Assembly: GCA_030247855.1 (NCBI GenBank)
Contig: JAPDRN010000026.1
Location: forward strand, 1 to 64,000
From: Knufia peltigerae
Taxonomy: Eukaryota > Ascomycota > Eurotiomycetes > Chaetothyriales > Trichomeriaceae
Direction of reading: 5' to 3'
Length of the DNA: 64,000 nucleotides
Under the pieces are notes generated by a model that ran no database searches, was not told the origin of the DNA, and saw only the letters and a list, made by a program, of their open reading frames with translations. Position 1 is the first letter of the stretch. Each line of letters opens with the position of its first letter. Shown piece after piece: positions 10,300 to 22,023 of the stretch. Made by a program: the position numbers and the translations under genes.

Positions 10300-12445
10300 A
10301 TGCCTGTCGCAAAGAAACTCCTGCCGTTGCTGGCATCATGCATCGCTCTTGGGTCATGCGCCCCAGCGAAGCGCACTCCATATGCGCCCATTCAGACCTT
10401 GTCAAGTGGCGATCTTCTTTTTAAAATGGGCAATTTATCGTATATCGCGAACGTACAAAATCCGAAGACTGTTGTTTCTGGTTCATTTACACCTGGCACT
10501 ACTTCCTCAAACTTTCCTATTACGGTGATCAACACGAATGCTTCGGTCGTCACAAATGAAGTGCTTCAGAGCATTGTCGCGAGCTATCTGGATGCTGACG
10601 ATGTCTTCACCGAGGACTTCTTGGAATCTGTTTTCATCTCGTCTACCGCCGCCGATCCCATCTTAGATCCGACATCAATCAGCTACTTGCAGTCATACGC
10701 AGTGAGCCAAATCTTTGTCAGCGAAGGGTTTCAACATGTTGAGACTGCCAATTGCACTGTCACTACCCTGGCTCTGGCGGATACACCCCCACCAGGACCT
10801 TACGTAGCTACAATGTCTCTAGAGTCCCTCGCCTTCGAAATGGTCTACCTTCTCTATGCGGACTCATACCGAGATTTCCTCTTTGGGGCTTACGAGGCTA
10901 ACGATGGCAACGGGAGCTTCACTGCGCTACCAACGTTTCTGCCAGAGTTCTGGGACCCCATGATTCCAGTACCTTCTCGAATCTATAGCTGGACCGATGA
11001 CAGGCCACTCGCAGGCGAACGTGTCGCTATCAAGGATCTGTTTGACATTAAGGGCTTGCAGACATCTGGTGGCAGCCAAGCATGGGCACATATAACTCCG
11101 ATTGCTGATGGGACTGCTCCATCGATACAGCGAATCATAGATCTCGGAGGAGTTATCGTGGGCAAGTACAAACTTGCCCAGTTCGCTTCTGGTGCGAACC
11201 CTTGGGATTGGCAGGACGAGCATTACCCCTTCAATCCCCGAGGTGATGGCTGGTTGACGTGCTCAGCATCTTCCTCTGGCGGAGGTTGTTCGATTGCTGC
11301 CTATGACTGGCTCGACTACGCAATCGGGTCGGACACAGGTTCCTCCATGCGAAGGCCTGCTGCAGTTGCCGGCGTCTATGGGTAAGTTTGTTCGGTTAGC
11401 CAACGTGTACAAGTATTTACTGGACTACAGCCAACGCCCTAGCCAGGGGCTAATGAACCTCGAGCGAGTGATGCCATTAGGCGGCGCCACTGACACGACA
11501 GGGGTTTTTTCGAGAGATCCATACAAATGGGTCAAATTCTCGAAGGCATGGTAGGCTGGCGATACGATCATATCAGTTTGAGTGTCTAACTATCATAGGT
11601 ACACCCCATCATACTTCCAGTCTCCAGCCTTGACTGGGTTGTCCCCGCTTTCGTTGCCCGATACCAATGCATTCCCGAAACGAATTCTATATCCCGTGGA
11701 ATATTTACCTTTGAACAACTCGGCTGCAGAAGTGGTTCTACAAGAGTTCATTGCAAACATGTCCACCTTGTTTGGGATGACTGTAGAAAAGTTCAATTTC
11801 ACGGCCACCGTCCAGAATGCATCGGACCCCCAAGTAGCAAATCTAACCAATCTGAGTTCTGGCCCTATTGGAATAATCGACTCGTACACTCAATGGGAGG
11901 AAGTGGCAAAACCACTCATCACAACATGGGCTAAGCTCTATGATGGCCGGTTCCCTCCCATCGACCCTGCTCGACGTCCAGGGTGGCGTAGGTATAACGA
12001 GAGTCAAACTACAGCCGAGGCCTATCAAAAGGCATTGCAGGAAAAGAATCTCGCAGTTGAATGGTACGAACAGAACCTGCAGTTCAGTACCGGGGAATCT
12101 TGCTCGGAGTCGGTTATGTTATACGACATCGGTACAGGAGGGCTTCCCTCGTTCCGCGAGGAAAGCCTTAATGAGTCTCCTGCTGCCTCGTATTTGGCCG
12201 TCACACCGCCAACCGCCAAGATCACAGGAGCAAATATCTGCCCCATATATGGATGCGCAGACTATACCATACCTATTGGACAAGTGCCGTACTTCAGCAA
12301 CGTGACGTTCCACGAAGAGATGGTACCAGTCACGATCAACATGGTGGTGAAACGTGGCTGTGATTTCGTCTTGTTGAATATGATTGAGAAAATGGCCGAT
12401 GCGGGAATTCTCAAAACAGTCAAGACGGGACGAACAGCGTTTTGA
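10300..12445 (+). CDS. Secreted amidase-signature hydrolase with N-terminal Arp1-like domain
   Basis: Three exons, 10300-11381, 11431-11550 and 11599-12445, give 682 residues; both introns (49 and 48 nt) join to restore the family motif running into RPSQG...MPLGGATDTTGVFSRDP. A signal peptide occupies about residues 1-20. Residues about 25-225 form an N-terminal domain often annotated in fungi as scytalone dehydratase-like Arp1 N-terminal. The rest is the amidase-signature fold with the Ser-cisSer-Lys triad visible: Lys in VAIKDLFDIKG, the cis-Ser in SASSSGGG, and the nucleophile in GSDTGSSMRRPAA (GSS in place of the usual GGS). By family it hydrolyses an amide or ester bond; substrate is unknown. 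Secretion suggests an extracellular nitrogen-scavenging or detoxifying role, which is inference. The related intracellular alternative is unlikely given the leader. Confidence 0.88.
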
Positions 12446-13176
12446 TTGATTCAATCGACTGTCTCCCCGGCCATTGGGCATACACAGCAAACGTGCTGCC
12501 ACGAAGTGTTAAGCACTGCGGCTACGTGGGTCATTGCCTGGAGATGGGGTTGCGGAGTTTTGCCGACGACTTTTTGGTTACAAAGTCAACAAGCTACAGC
12601 TGATTTCGCGCTGACCTGCCTAGACCTGACTGTTTCTAGTTGACCACTCGTGATAAAACTTTGCAAACATTAGCTTCTGGCGTCTCTCCATGATATTATT
12701 TCTCAGCACTAAATAGTGATATAGCTCGCGACGAGACTTCACCTTTCCCCTTTGGCAAAGCCACTGTGTCTGCATTGACCACCCGACCGAGCTTGTGACG
12801 ATGAAGCGTGCATGGCTAACCGATTTCCAGCGCACTCAATACAACCTACGTGGACGATGTATCTTCGTTGTTTCGCAAACTACAATGTCGTGAGTCGAAT
12901 GTACCCTTGAGACTGGCCCTCTTCCTCACATTCCCCTCTCGGCTTACGCACTAAGGTCGGCAGGGATACAAACTGCTTCCTCCGATGGCGATGACGAGGT
13001 TCCTGATGCTTGAGAGTCCCATAAAGGATTTTCGTATGACGGGGAGCTGAATTCTTCGCAAATCTTTGGCCATAAAAGTCTTCTGTGTTGCATAGTTGTC
13101 AGCTTCCAATATCTCAACGTTCGACTTTGACCCAACGATTCCCATTCAATCATCCTACAGAGTACCAATTGTCGAC
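12446..13176. other. Intergenic
   Basis: 731 bases between two plus-strand genes. Minus-strand open frames in this stretch are antisense to the cupin gene or too short to support. The frame of the cupin remains open back to 13096 but only with a TTG, not an ATG. Confidence 0.6.
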
Positions 13177-13752
13177 ATGTCGGCCGACAAGGTCCCTGCC
13201 ATTGTTGAATCGTCCTTGACGAACAACGGTCAACGTACTGTCGTCGTTTCCGACTTGGCTCCAGGAGCAGCGGCACCACCTCATTACCACACCGACTTCA
13301 CCGAGACGTTTACTCTGATCAAAGGCGGCATGACTGTTTTCCTCTCCCCAGACATGGACGAAGCGAATCTCAAGCCAATCCCCCTGGAAGTCGGAAAACC
13401 AGTCACAGTGCCTTTGAATACGCTTCATTCCTTCATCGTCCCGGACGAATTCACACACGTCAACGTTGTCTTTCAGCCTGGCTCCATCGGCTTCGAGAAA
13501 ACGATACTCATCATGCGTGGAATGCAGGAAGATCATGTCTACACTAACCTGAGTAGCCCTGATTCAGAGACGGGTGTGATGTTTTACGCAGTGATGAGTG
13601 AATTGACCAATACTGTGTTTGTCGGGAAGGCAAAGTCCGACATGGATGAGCTTCAAGATGTCAAAGGCAAAGCGATCGAGGCTACAAAGCAAGAGTTGGT
13701 GGCGAAGTATGCGTCGGAGCAGCAGTTGAAGCAAGCTGCTGGGATTGAATGA
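13177..13752 (+). CDS. Single-domain cupin protein
   Basis: One exon encodes 191 residues from the first in-frame ATG. The frame is open upstream to a stop at 13095, but there the only start is TTG, so 13177 is preferred; an upstream exon spliced to the AG at 13159-13160 cannot be excluded. Cupin motif 1 is visible as PPHYHTDFTETFTLIKGG (about residues 35-52), with the two His and a Glu as metal ligands, and motif 2 as VPLNTLHSFIV with the third His. After the barrel comes a helical, charged C-terminus (about residues 145-191). Cupins of this size include dioxygenases, isomerases and storage-like proteins; nothing here distinguishes them, so no reaction is assigned. Confidence 0.82.
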   Translation: MSADKVPAIVESSLTNNGQRTVVVSDLAPGAAAPPHYHTDFTETFTLIKGGMTVFLSPDMDEANLKPIPLEVGKPVTVPLNTLHSFIVPDEFTHVNVVFQPGSIGFEKTILIMRGMQEDHVYTNLSSPDSETGVMFYAVMSELTNTVFVGKAKSDMDELQDVKGKAIEATKQELVAKYASEQQLKQAAGIE

Positions 13753-14106
13753 GGGCGATGTTTGATGAAGGATTATCTTTCACAGATTGTAGCTACTACG
13801 AGCACATGATGCACGAGTAGATGGTGAATGTAATGAGGGAGACGTCTAGGCGGCCTCTTTTAGTTATGTATCCCCTATCACTGTAGGTGCCTTTGTTACC
13901 TCTAGGTAGGGTCTAGGTAAGGGTGTTAGGGACCAAGATATATGCGAGATTACCCCGAGATACGCGATATCTCCGATGAATGGGGCGTCGCCTGCGCCAA
14001 GGTTGCAGCCGGACCTCTAAGTTACACATCGCGTGTGTGAAAGTCAACTGAATGTGGTCTGCGCAGCTCACATTATCAGTCCACTTCTTTCATCGGATGA
14101 CGCACG
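13753..14106. other. Intergenic, cupin 3' end and regulator promoter
   Basis: 354 bases. Contains a stretch near 13890-13935 with repeated TAGG/TAGGG words but no array. No gene. Confidence 0.6.
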
Positions 14107-16362
14107 ATGGACAATGCAAATCAGTCCGAAGGGGACGAGGATCGTGTTTCGCCCACCGAAATCAACCAGATCCTCCGGCGCAAACGGAAAGCTCGCGAGC
14201 GTAGGGCCTGCTACCCATGTCGACAGCGCAAAGTCAAGTGTAATTACGAGACACCCTGCCAACGATGCATTGATCGCGATCATGTAAACCTTTGCTCCTA
14301 CCAGCAGGTGCCGAAAGCAGTCGCCGACACTCCTTCGACCACAAAGGCCGCCTCGGTTATCAATGACACGCCTGGGCGAACGCTGGACTGGAACCAGCTA
14401 TGGTCGAAACTTCAGTCCATGGAAGCTTCTCTCCGTGATATCAAGAACGAGATAGCCGGCCACGTGCAATTCTCGGATAGGGCGGTCCCCTCTGTCAGAC
14501 AGGCTAGTTTGCCTACTCTGAGCGAAAAAGGAGTAAATACTGTTGCTTCTGCTACACCAGGAATCCCCTCGCGGAGCGGGCTCGTTGCTGATGGCTCGGT
14601 TCATTTGGGTCGCAACTCGGTCCCAGCCATGGCCGTGGCCCTTGGTGGTGGCAATGACGAGGAAGCCTTGCAGACTGTGGTGGGAAATACCGTCTTGCCT
14701 CTCTTCGGCCTCGACAATGAATCTGCCACCTACCCTTTCACCGACCTCTGGGGCTTGACCGATACGGCCTCCCGGGTCCGGGAGGTGTGTAAATTGATAC
14801 CCTCCGACGCTGATTGCTTCCAGTATCTGCGACACTATCGTGACAATGCCCATGTCTTGTACCCGGCTGTCGTCGACATTGATCAATTCGAATCCGAGCT
14901 GACCACCTTTCTCCTCTCTCGCTCAAACTCTCGATCTCAGCTCGGTGCCTACGTGGACGAGTCTTCGGAAATATATGGCCGTACCGTCCATTGGATAAGC
15001 CTTCTGTTTGCATGTCTGGCGTCGGGCTGCCAATGCTCGTCCTTGCCACGAAAAGAACGGCAATTAACTGCACAGGTCTATGGTAGTCATCACGCTTCTC
15101 CTTGGTCTCGCCCACATGTGATTTGCTAATTCCCTGAGTTTTAGTCTGCTGTGCCTATGAGTGTCTACGCATCTGTAATCATCTGTCGAGACCGACTCCG
15201 GTGGACATCCAGTCCCTTCTCGTGATTGGGAATGTCATTGCGAACAACATGAACGCTGGCGTTGCTTGGTCACTGCTCGGTAATAGCCGAGTGTTATCTT
15301 GTTGTCCTTGACGTTGACCGATTCCAGGCCTTACTGTTAGATTGGCTCAGACAATTGGTCTGCACGAAGCAGCAGAGCTCTCGACGTTGCCAGAGCACGG
15401 ACGCCTTCGAGAAGAGATCTGGTACGTTGACTTCAATATTCCTCAGGACACCATTGCTGTTTGCTAACAAACCCAGGTGGCGCATCGTATGGCAGGATAG
15501 CCTGCTCTCCATCCTTTTCGACCGATCCCCCGCGACCTTCACCATCGCTTCCCGGCGCCAACACAGCGCCGCGAACCAGAACTCGGGGAACATGTCCTAC
15601 CTCGAATGCATGAAGAGGTTATGCACAGCAATCCTTGACATTGTACGAGAACGATCAGTTGCTGGCGACCCGACCCAGGAGGTCCCCCTCATCCTAAAGC
15701 ATCGTGATAGGCTAAACGCAATTGTGACCGATGCCGCACCTCATTTGACGAACGTCTCTGCATGCCGGTCCATGAGGGACCAGCTCGAGCATTGGAACCT
15801 TTCACTTCATTTATCGTACGTGATGTTCGACCTGCATCGAGCGGCACTTCGGCTTCACAGGGATCCAGGACTAAGCCATCTACGAGAAGCATGCATCAAC
15901 GGCTTAGCTGGGACTGTTAACGCGTATCTCGGTCTGCAAAGGGTGTCGTCGACTACCAGAACTTCATGGATCGCCATGCAAAGAGCCCTCAGCTCCGCCC
16001 TCCTATTAGGCATCATCAGAGAGCACACCAAGAGCAACCATGTCCACGCTCTTCTTCAAGATCTCTTGACGGTCATGACGAACCTTAATTCAGACACTGA
16101 TCCTACCGAAGTGCCAGCCCCCATGGCAAGAGCCATCATGGCTCTTCGTATCTTTTTGCAAGGCCCTGACGCCATGGAGCTTGATAATAGTCCGTGGTCG
16201 TTCCTCGGGCCTGGGAGGGCAGAGAAGTCGGAACCGACCTCATTAGCCTCACCTACGATGTCCGACAAGTCGCCTTATGGCAACAGCCCGTTCTCGCTTC
16301 TCGGGGATATCCTGTGGGGTACTCAATCAATGCACGTCCAGGGCTTGTATCGACGAGCTTAA
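14107..16362 (+). CDS. Zn2Cys6 transcription factor with fungal_trans domain
   Basis: Four exons, 14107-15082, 15145-15279, 15328-15421 and 15477-16362, give 696 residues. Introns of 62, 48 and 55 nt all start GTA and end AG, and the joined reading restores the fungal_trans core, for example GLTVRLAQTIGLH followed by REEIWWRIVWQDS across exons 3-4. The zinc cluster lies at about residues 35-62: RRACYPCRQRKVKCNY...CQRCIDRDHVNLC, with all six Cys. A basic stretch precedes it. The middle homology region covers roughly residues 240-560. The target genes are unknown; the cupin upstream and the decayed regulator downstream are neighbours but nothing shows co-regulation. Confidence 0.9.
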
Positions 16363-16903
16363 ACGCCCACGAATCGATATGACAGAAAACTCTGAGTGCA
16401 CTTTCTGTGCATGAGAGCTGAGACTCATCGCACGTCCATTGATCACAATACGATTGTGTTGAAGATGTGGAACCCACAAGCTCAGGAAAGGCTACTCATG
16501 AGTATCTCTTATCTTTCAACAGTCATTGAATGTTCTGATGAAGAATCTACCATGTATCAGCTTAACGTACTGCTTCCAAGAGAGATGGTCTAAAGATGAC
16601 GGGATGTAATCGCTTCAGTCCTATATTTAAGACGCGAAACAAAGATATACACATCCAATGAAATGCAACAAGCTTCATATACAAGTCGAATGAAACACAG
16701 CAGGCTTCATGGGACAAAAATGTTTCGATATGGGATGCAAGAGCCTGCTCCTCAACGCCTCAGGTCGTTATGTAAGCTTAACGACAATATCCCCACCCAC
16801 TTGCATCTAAATAACTTGTCCGGTGCACCTCTCAATTGATCCATTCCAAATCCGAACGCCCAAAGATCACAGTACAGAAACAGCGTCCAACGCCACAACG
16901 ATC
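16363..16903. other. Intergenic between convergent regulators
   Basis: 540 bases, AT-rich toward the right end (16600-16900), holding the 3' ends of two convergent genes. No feature recognised. Confidence 0.6.
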
Positions 16904-17845
16904 TCAATAAAACTCTTGTTGCAGCCATGGGTAGGGCAAGTTGGACTGTCCAATGTCCGCAAATAAGGAGTTGGAGTCGAAGTCAATTGGATCATAATAC
17001 CCTGCGGCATCCAAGTCAAACAAGGAGTTCCACTCTGTCGCCGATGCCGGACTTGAGCTACCGCTTTGATCAGAACCATCCAAATCGCTGCCATTTGTGG
17101 AACAACGATCACCAGTGGTCGATAAGGGAGGACTCGTCTCAAAGTTACCAGGTGTCATGGTCACTAGAAAGTCGTCAGAAGGACCTCGATCAGCGCCAGG
17201 CCAGTCTCGGCATTTTTGATTGCCTCCGTGTTGCTTAACGGATGCTGCACAAGAACCCGTGGTAGACCTGGATTCCCTCGTGTGGCGCGAGTCGTCCGCC
17301 TCAGCAATGTCGACCGGGTCCAAACCGAGAGAAACCACGATGTCATTTACAGATGTCACTGGATGGAGAGCGTGTGACATTTGAAATGCCATGCTCCTGG
17401 CCTGTCTTCAATTGCCGATACAATTCGTGCACGCATGCGACAAGGATCGATTGTTGGCGCGCTAACTGCTCGGCATACCTGACGAGGAGTCAGACCATGA
17501 CCAGGTTGAACCATGAGTCCTTTACTTACCCTGCTGCGGTCTGAGACCCTGAGCTTTTCCGAACGTACCTGTATGTCCACGACGTCTGGCTCCTTGAACA
17601 TTTGCCGCAAGGCTCACCGCCGTCGCACTATTCGCCAATACGAATCAGCTTCGTCGCAGGACAGCATACACACTCGGGACAGCTGGACTGACCTTGGCCT
17701 TTTTTATTCTGCAAAAGTCGCAGGCTCGGGATACCCTGTGCCTCATTTGCCTTGCATACCTACGACCCGATGCTTTTCCTTGTGGTCTAGTGCGACTCGC
17801 TTCGTCGAAGGCGAGCCTTCTTTCGCTATTATCTTGTGGAAACAT
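16904..17845 (-). pseudogene. Zn2Cys6 regulator with lost sixth cysteine and a frameshift
   Basis: Exon 1 (17845-17693) ends in RACDFCRIKKAK; exon 2 (17627-17530) continues CDGGEPCGKC and ends at a GTAAGT donor; exon 3 starts at 17478 with a coiled-coil, AEQLARQQSILVACVHELY. This is the layout of a common small fungal zinc-cluster regulator. Two defects are seen. The sixth zinc ligand is TGG (Trp) where Cys is expected. After LYRQLKTGQ the frame hits a stop at 17345-17343, whereas the expected acidic continuation (from about SHALHPVTSVNDIVV to the stop at 16904) lies in the next frame, as if one base had been inserted or two lost near 17390-17410; no plausible intron bridges it. As it stands the product would be 128 residues. 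It could be a decaying gene or contain a sequence error; the Trp argues for decay. Confidence 0.6.
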
Positions 17846-18992
17846 TTTGGGGGAAGATTGTTTTTATTGCTTCTTGCCACAGTTTGTACCGTCGTGCAGC
17901 CAGCGATAAATGGAGAAACAAGACCTTCAGGGCTTATTCCTCAGCATTGTTATGTACCCTTTTTTGAAGCAACTGGTAATCACGTACTTCGAGCGCCGAA
18001 CCGTCCCTGTCCCCACCCAACCCGATACTTGGGCCTGTCGGCCACTCACATGCCTAATGACAATTGTGAGTCGGGGCCAGAAGGCGAGGGGCGAGGATCG
18101 TCATGAGAGGATGTTGTTATCGATACACCACTTTTTGTATCCACACCCCGCCTTGACGCTGGCTCGAAAGGGGGGTGCGCGGCTCAATAGTCTAGAATCA
18201 TTTTGTCACCTGAGTGCTGCATGATGGCGATAGATTCATCTTGGGTAAAGAACCAATCGCATTTTGCGAGGATTCGAAAAGAATTGATCGACTCTGCGTT
18301 TGCCAGGGGCTTGTGGCCGAGAGTACGGATTTCCTTAGACCAATTCAGCCCTTGGGTATCATTGTTAGGCGGAGGAAAGTCGGCAGTGCTTCGTTCCCAC
18401 GTGAGTCAGCACAGAATCGGATGATTCTGGTTCGTTTTTGCAAAATCTCGGCCTCTTCGCTGGGGTTCAGCTGACCTAATCACTAGGCCCTGGCTTGTCT
18501 CTTATTTGTCCATGACATGTTCGACCTAATCGCGGGTTGGGTTTTCATTGTGATCTGCAAGCAGTCTTGGCTTCTCTCGCAATTGTGACCGCTCTGGCGT
18601 GCCCGCGCCCGGTCGACAGCCTTCGACGTCCTTCTGGTCGTCTTGGAAGAAGACTTTTGACTCCAGATGATCAGAATGGAATAACGTTTTCTCCCCCTGC
18701 CCATGGGGTGATGCGCTCATGATGCCTGTGCTCGTGTTTAGAGAGAGAGAGAGAGAGACTACGCAAAGGTGCGTTTTCGACACAGAGCCTCGAGAAGTCC
18801 GGACGAGTCACCAGACCACAGCCTCGTAAAGATGGATTATATCTATTGCGAATGTCTCCGTGTCCAAGGAAGGATGTTTTTGGTTGTTCATGTAAGTGTA
18901 TCATCACTGAAGCTCGCACTCTCCGGGGCGAAAAAACAAGCCTATCATAATCATCATCATCATCCATCTCACTCAACTACACAACCACCCCA
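17846..18992. other. Intergenic with a short GA microsatellite
   Basis: 1.15 kb between divergent genes. A GA run lies at 18741-18758. Open frames in this span have no recognisable product and no supporting splice pattern. Confidence 0.55.
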
Positions 18993-19710
18993 ATGTCCAT
19001 GTACGACCCACGCAAGATGGAACCTAGTGTTCTCAGGCTCCTGTCGAGGGGCTTTTATATGTGGGAATCGATCTGCGCCGCTGTAAGTATTTCCACAACA
19101 ACAACCACTGTTTCCGTTTGACCCTTCTTTACACCCCCGGATGAGCCTTGCGGCCCACTGTTCGCGTCGACGCAAGAACCCCCAAGGGCCGGCTAAGACA
19201 AGTCTCGAGGGAAAAAAGATGGTGGAACATTCCACCACAAAACGGCTGCAAAAGACTGACGCAATGACTTTGTACCTTCCTTGATAGGTCGTTTTGGGTA
19301 TCAACTCGTGGTACCTTGCCAACTACAACGACACGCCGGTCTACCCGCAGGCTCGTCTGGTCTACACCGAGATCATCGCGGGGCTGGCGATACCCATGTC
19401 CAACGTCTTCGCCTGGATCTACAACGTCGTCCCCCGGTGCCTGGCCATGGTGAACCTGTTCTTCTCGCTGGCCTTCTTCTCGGCCTTTGGCGCGCTGATC
19501 GAGTTCGACTGCGACAAGAACTGGCACGGGTGGTCCCAAGGCGTGGGGTCCTCGTACCGTGCCTGCTGGAGGGCCACCGAGGCCTTTTGTTTCATCGGGG
19601 CCTTCTTCTGGCTCTGCAGTGCCATGTTGGCCTTCTTCACGCCCCGGGTCGAGGCCGAGTCACACATGCCCCACAGGAAACACAGCCAAGCCTCGAGCAG
19701 TCAGGTGTAG
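18993..19710 (+). CDS. Four-helix MARVEL-like membrane protein
   Basis: Two exons, 18993-19082 and 19288-19710, give 170 residues; the 205-nt intron (GTAAGT...GATAG) splits the first membrane helix exactly in phase 0, between SICAA and VVLGINSWYL. Hydrophobic segments lie at about residues 23-40, 55-75, 78-100 and 125-147, separated by short loops, with a polar Ser/His-rich tail. Pairs of Cys near residues 106 and 120 sit in the extracellular-side loop. The pattern matches fungal MARVEL-domain proteins of plasma membrane or vesicles. The role is unknown. The unusually long intron and the first exon were chosen because the ATG, donor and resulting helix fit together; a different 5' end is possible. 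Confidence 0.78.
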
Positions 19711-20578
19711 AGAGACTCGGGCCAACAAAGGGCGGTGAACATCGGCGAGACTAGAAAGAGAGGAGAGAACGAAGCAGAGAGAAGCAGAGGGGAGAGAGGG
19801 AGAGGGTGGAGACGTCGTTGATGAAGTTATGAAGAATATTGCAGCAAAAGAAAAGGAGTCATGGTGGTTTTTCAGTCTGTTGTTTTCGAGTCGATTTCTT
19901 TAATCTCCTTTGATCGTCTGGAAGGGGTGTTTTTTTTTGAGGATTTTCACGACAAAATACCCCCCTTTTTGTGTTTGTCATTTTGTACCATCACGAAGCA
20001 AACAGTTTTGGTTTTTTTTGAATAGTGATAATAATGATAATAATAATCATCTAAGCCTCTAATCCTCTAATCATAATATTCGAGTAATGCAAAGTTTTGG
20101 TACATGAAAACCATTTACCCAAGGTAAACAAAATGGGTTTTCAGAGATGGTTGTTATCAATAATGACGACCTTGGGCGTCTCTCTCTCTCTCCTCCCTTT
20201 CTTTTTTTTCGCTAAGAACTCATAATGACGATAAGAATGGATCAATCACGAAATTCGGATACTTGTCCAGGGACATACCGATACTTTCCCTTAGCTGCAG
20301 ATCGTTTTTTTTTAGGCTTCTTAGAGGGTGGTGCGGTGCCGTCAAACCGAAGTCCCAAAGGTTCCAAAGTGCTCTAAAGGGGACCAAGCTCACCAAGAAA
20401 CTCGGTAGTCTGATTTTCCCTGCATGTTGAGGAAACTACAAAAATGAGAGATTTATTGTCAGGGATGTCGTGGTGTACAGTACGTGTGAGTGGTATGGTA
20501 GTAGTATTAGTGGGTGTACTGTACTTTAGGCAAGGTACCCATACAAATTACCTCTTACTAGGACAAAGGCTGATGGCA

Positions 20579-20634
20579 CCACCACCACCATCACCACCAC
20601 CATCTCGCCCTCTCCGGTCTCGCGGCTTTTACCG

Positions 20635-20667
<33 letters not shown>
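20579..20667. repeat. CCA and CAT trinucleotide repeats
   Basis: A CCA/CAC-rich stretch (20579-20602) and, after a gap, about ten CAT units (20638-20667). Confidence 0.9.
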
Positions 20668-21335
20668 AATCAATCTGATTTGTACAATACAAGTAAAGCG
20701 CCAACTTTACACTTTGAGTACTTGTCATGATCCTGGTACAATACTAGTACTATCTGGGGGGGAAGGAAAGATTCTTCCACTCTCACACCACTTTATTTAC
20801 CTTCATTTTATCGGGTTTTGTTTTCTTTTGTGACCATGTGACTTGAAGGTTGTCATTGTACAATTACTACTGCACGTATACCTACTGGCAAACAGACTGG
20901 AAGGGGTCAGTCATCAGGTGCGCCCCTCTTTCTGGTTATTTGCTAGAAAATTCCACCGAAGCGTCTACTCTCACTCGCACCTTTACAGTAACAAAGGGCC
21001 ACTCACGAGGTTGTCATGCGAGGCTCACTCCGCCTCAACGGGTAACGATGGTGTTGGCACCACGCGTGAATCTCGGTCAGGTAGTTCACGTTGGTTGTCG
21101 ATCATTCTTCTCACCTGGTCCCCATCATCCGATTTTCCACGTTGAAGCTGATTTACCGTCCGGGTACCGAGTATTTGTATATCCGCAACCTTGTAAAACA
21201 AAGTGAAGGCTTGTTTTTTGGTGGTACAAGAGAAAATGCTTCAACATCATCAAACTTTACCAACACAGACACAAAACTGTACCCAGACGCACCTTATCCG
21301 AATACATACATGAGAATTGTATGTCTACACCATTG

Positions 21336-21371
21336 ACATTGTCATCATCATCATCATCATCATCGTCATCA
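21336..21371. repeat. CAT trinucleotide repeat
   Basis: About ten near-perfect CAT/ATC units with one CGT interruption, about 90 bases before the acidic protein gene. Confidence 0.9.
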
Positions 21372-21462
21372 TAACTCATCCTCATTATTTACCACTTCTT
21401 CCCAACGCAGCTCTGAACACACAACCATATTCATATTATTGATTATTATCAACCTTTTTGAT

Positions 21463-22023
21463 ATGGAAACACTCGCATACAAATTGACTTGGCTTTCAAA
21501 GTGGAAGCTTCAATGCGAATCGTCACTGGGTGACCCAAGCTTCACCAAACTCATCGGTCACTACTCCGTCTATCAAAGAACCGCACAATACCTGAACGAC
21601 CACGACGACTCGAGTTCCGAAGCCACGGCCGTCGACCTGGATTACACGGGATCCGGCATGGAAGATTTCGACTGGCCCGAGGACGCGAGTGAAATGTACT
21701 CGTTCTCCTCTGGTCTGTCCGACGACCCGCTGGCCCCTTCCAGTCTGCACGACAAGACCGATGTGGCGGTCGGCACAAACATGTCTTCCTCGGTCGTGGT
21801 CTCGGAAGATGAAATCCAACTCGGAAACGAAGACGATGACGACAGTGACCCGTTTTCCGACCCTGAAGCAAACGAGTTCAGCAGCGACGAAGAAGACACG
21901 TCCAGCGATTCTAGCGTGGAAGAGTTGGAAGACCGCGACTGTCCGCCGCCGCCTTCGCCAAAAACCGTCTGCGAAATACCGAGACCGACAAGACCGAGAC
22001 CGAGGATAGTTCGATGTCCTTGA
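21463..22023 (+). CDS. Acidic, mostly disordered hypothetical protein
   Basis: A single exon of 186 residues from ATG 21463; the open frame reaches 24 bases further up but only with TTG. Residues 1-45 look folded and helical (METLAYKLTWLSKWKLQCES, then a segment around GDPSFTKLIGHYSVYQRT). The remainder is a strongly acidic, Ser/Asp/Glu-rich region with several DDDD/SDEED runs, ending in a Pro/Arg-rich basic tail. The abrupt change from a well-behaved N-terminus to an acidic tail, with phase-consistent codons, is why I accept it as a gene. I do not recognise a family with certainty; similar short N-termini occur in conserved fungal hypotheticals. No function assigned. Confidence 0.6.
   Translation: METLAYKLTWLSKWKLQCESSLGDPSFTKLIGHYSVYQRTAQYLNDHDDSSSEATAVDLDYTGSGMEDFDWPEDASEMYSFSSGLSDDPLAPSSLHDKTDVAVGTNMSSSVVVSEDEIQLGNEDDDDSDPFSDPEANEFSSDEEDTSSDSSVEELEDRDCPPPPSPKTVCEIPRPTRPRPRIVRCP

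Larger units (their letters stand above)
19711..21462. other. Long low-complexity intergenic region
   Basis: 1.75 kb of T-rich, GA-rich and trinucleotide-repeat sequence with no gene I can support. It includes CCA/CAT repeats at 20579-20667 and CAT repeats at 21340-21371, listed separately. Confidence 0.65.

Noticed and set aside
13096..13176. Extended cupin start at 13096
   Set aside because: It would require a TTG start; the first ATG at 13177 leaves the whole cupin domain intact.
13890..13935. TAGG/TAGGG-rich stretch that recalls telomere repeats
   Set aside because: The units are irregular and too few; not a telomeric array.
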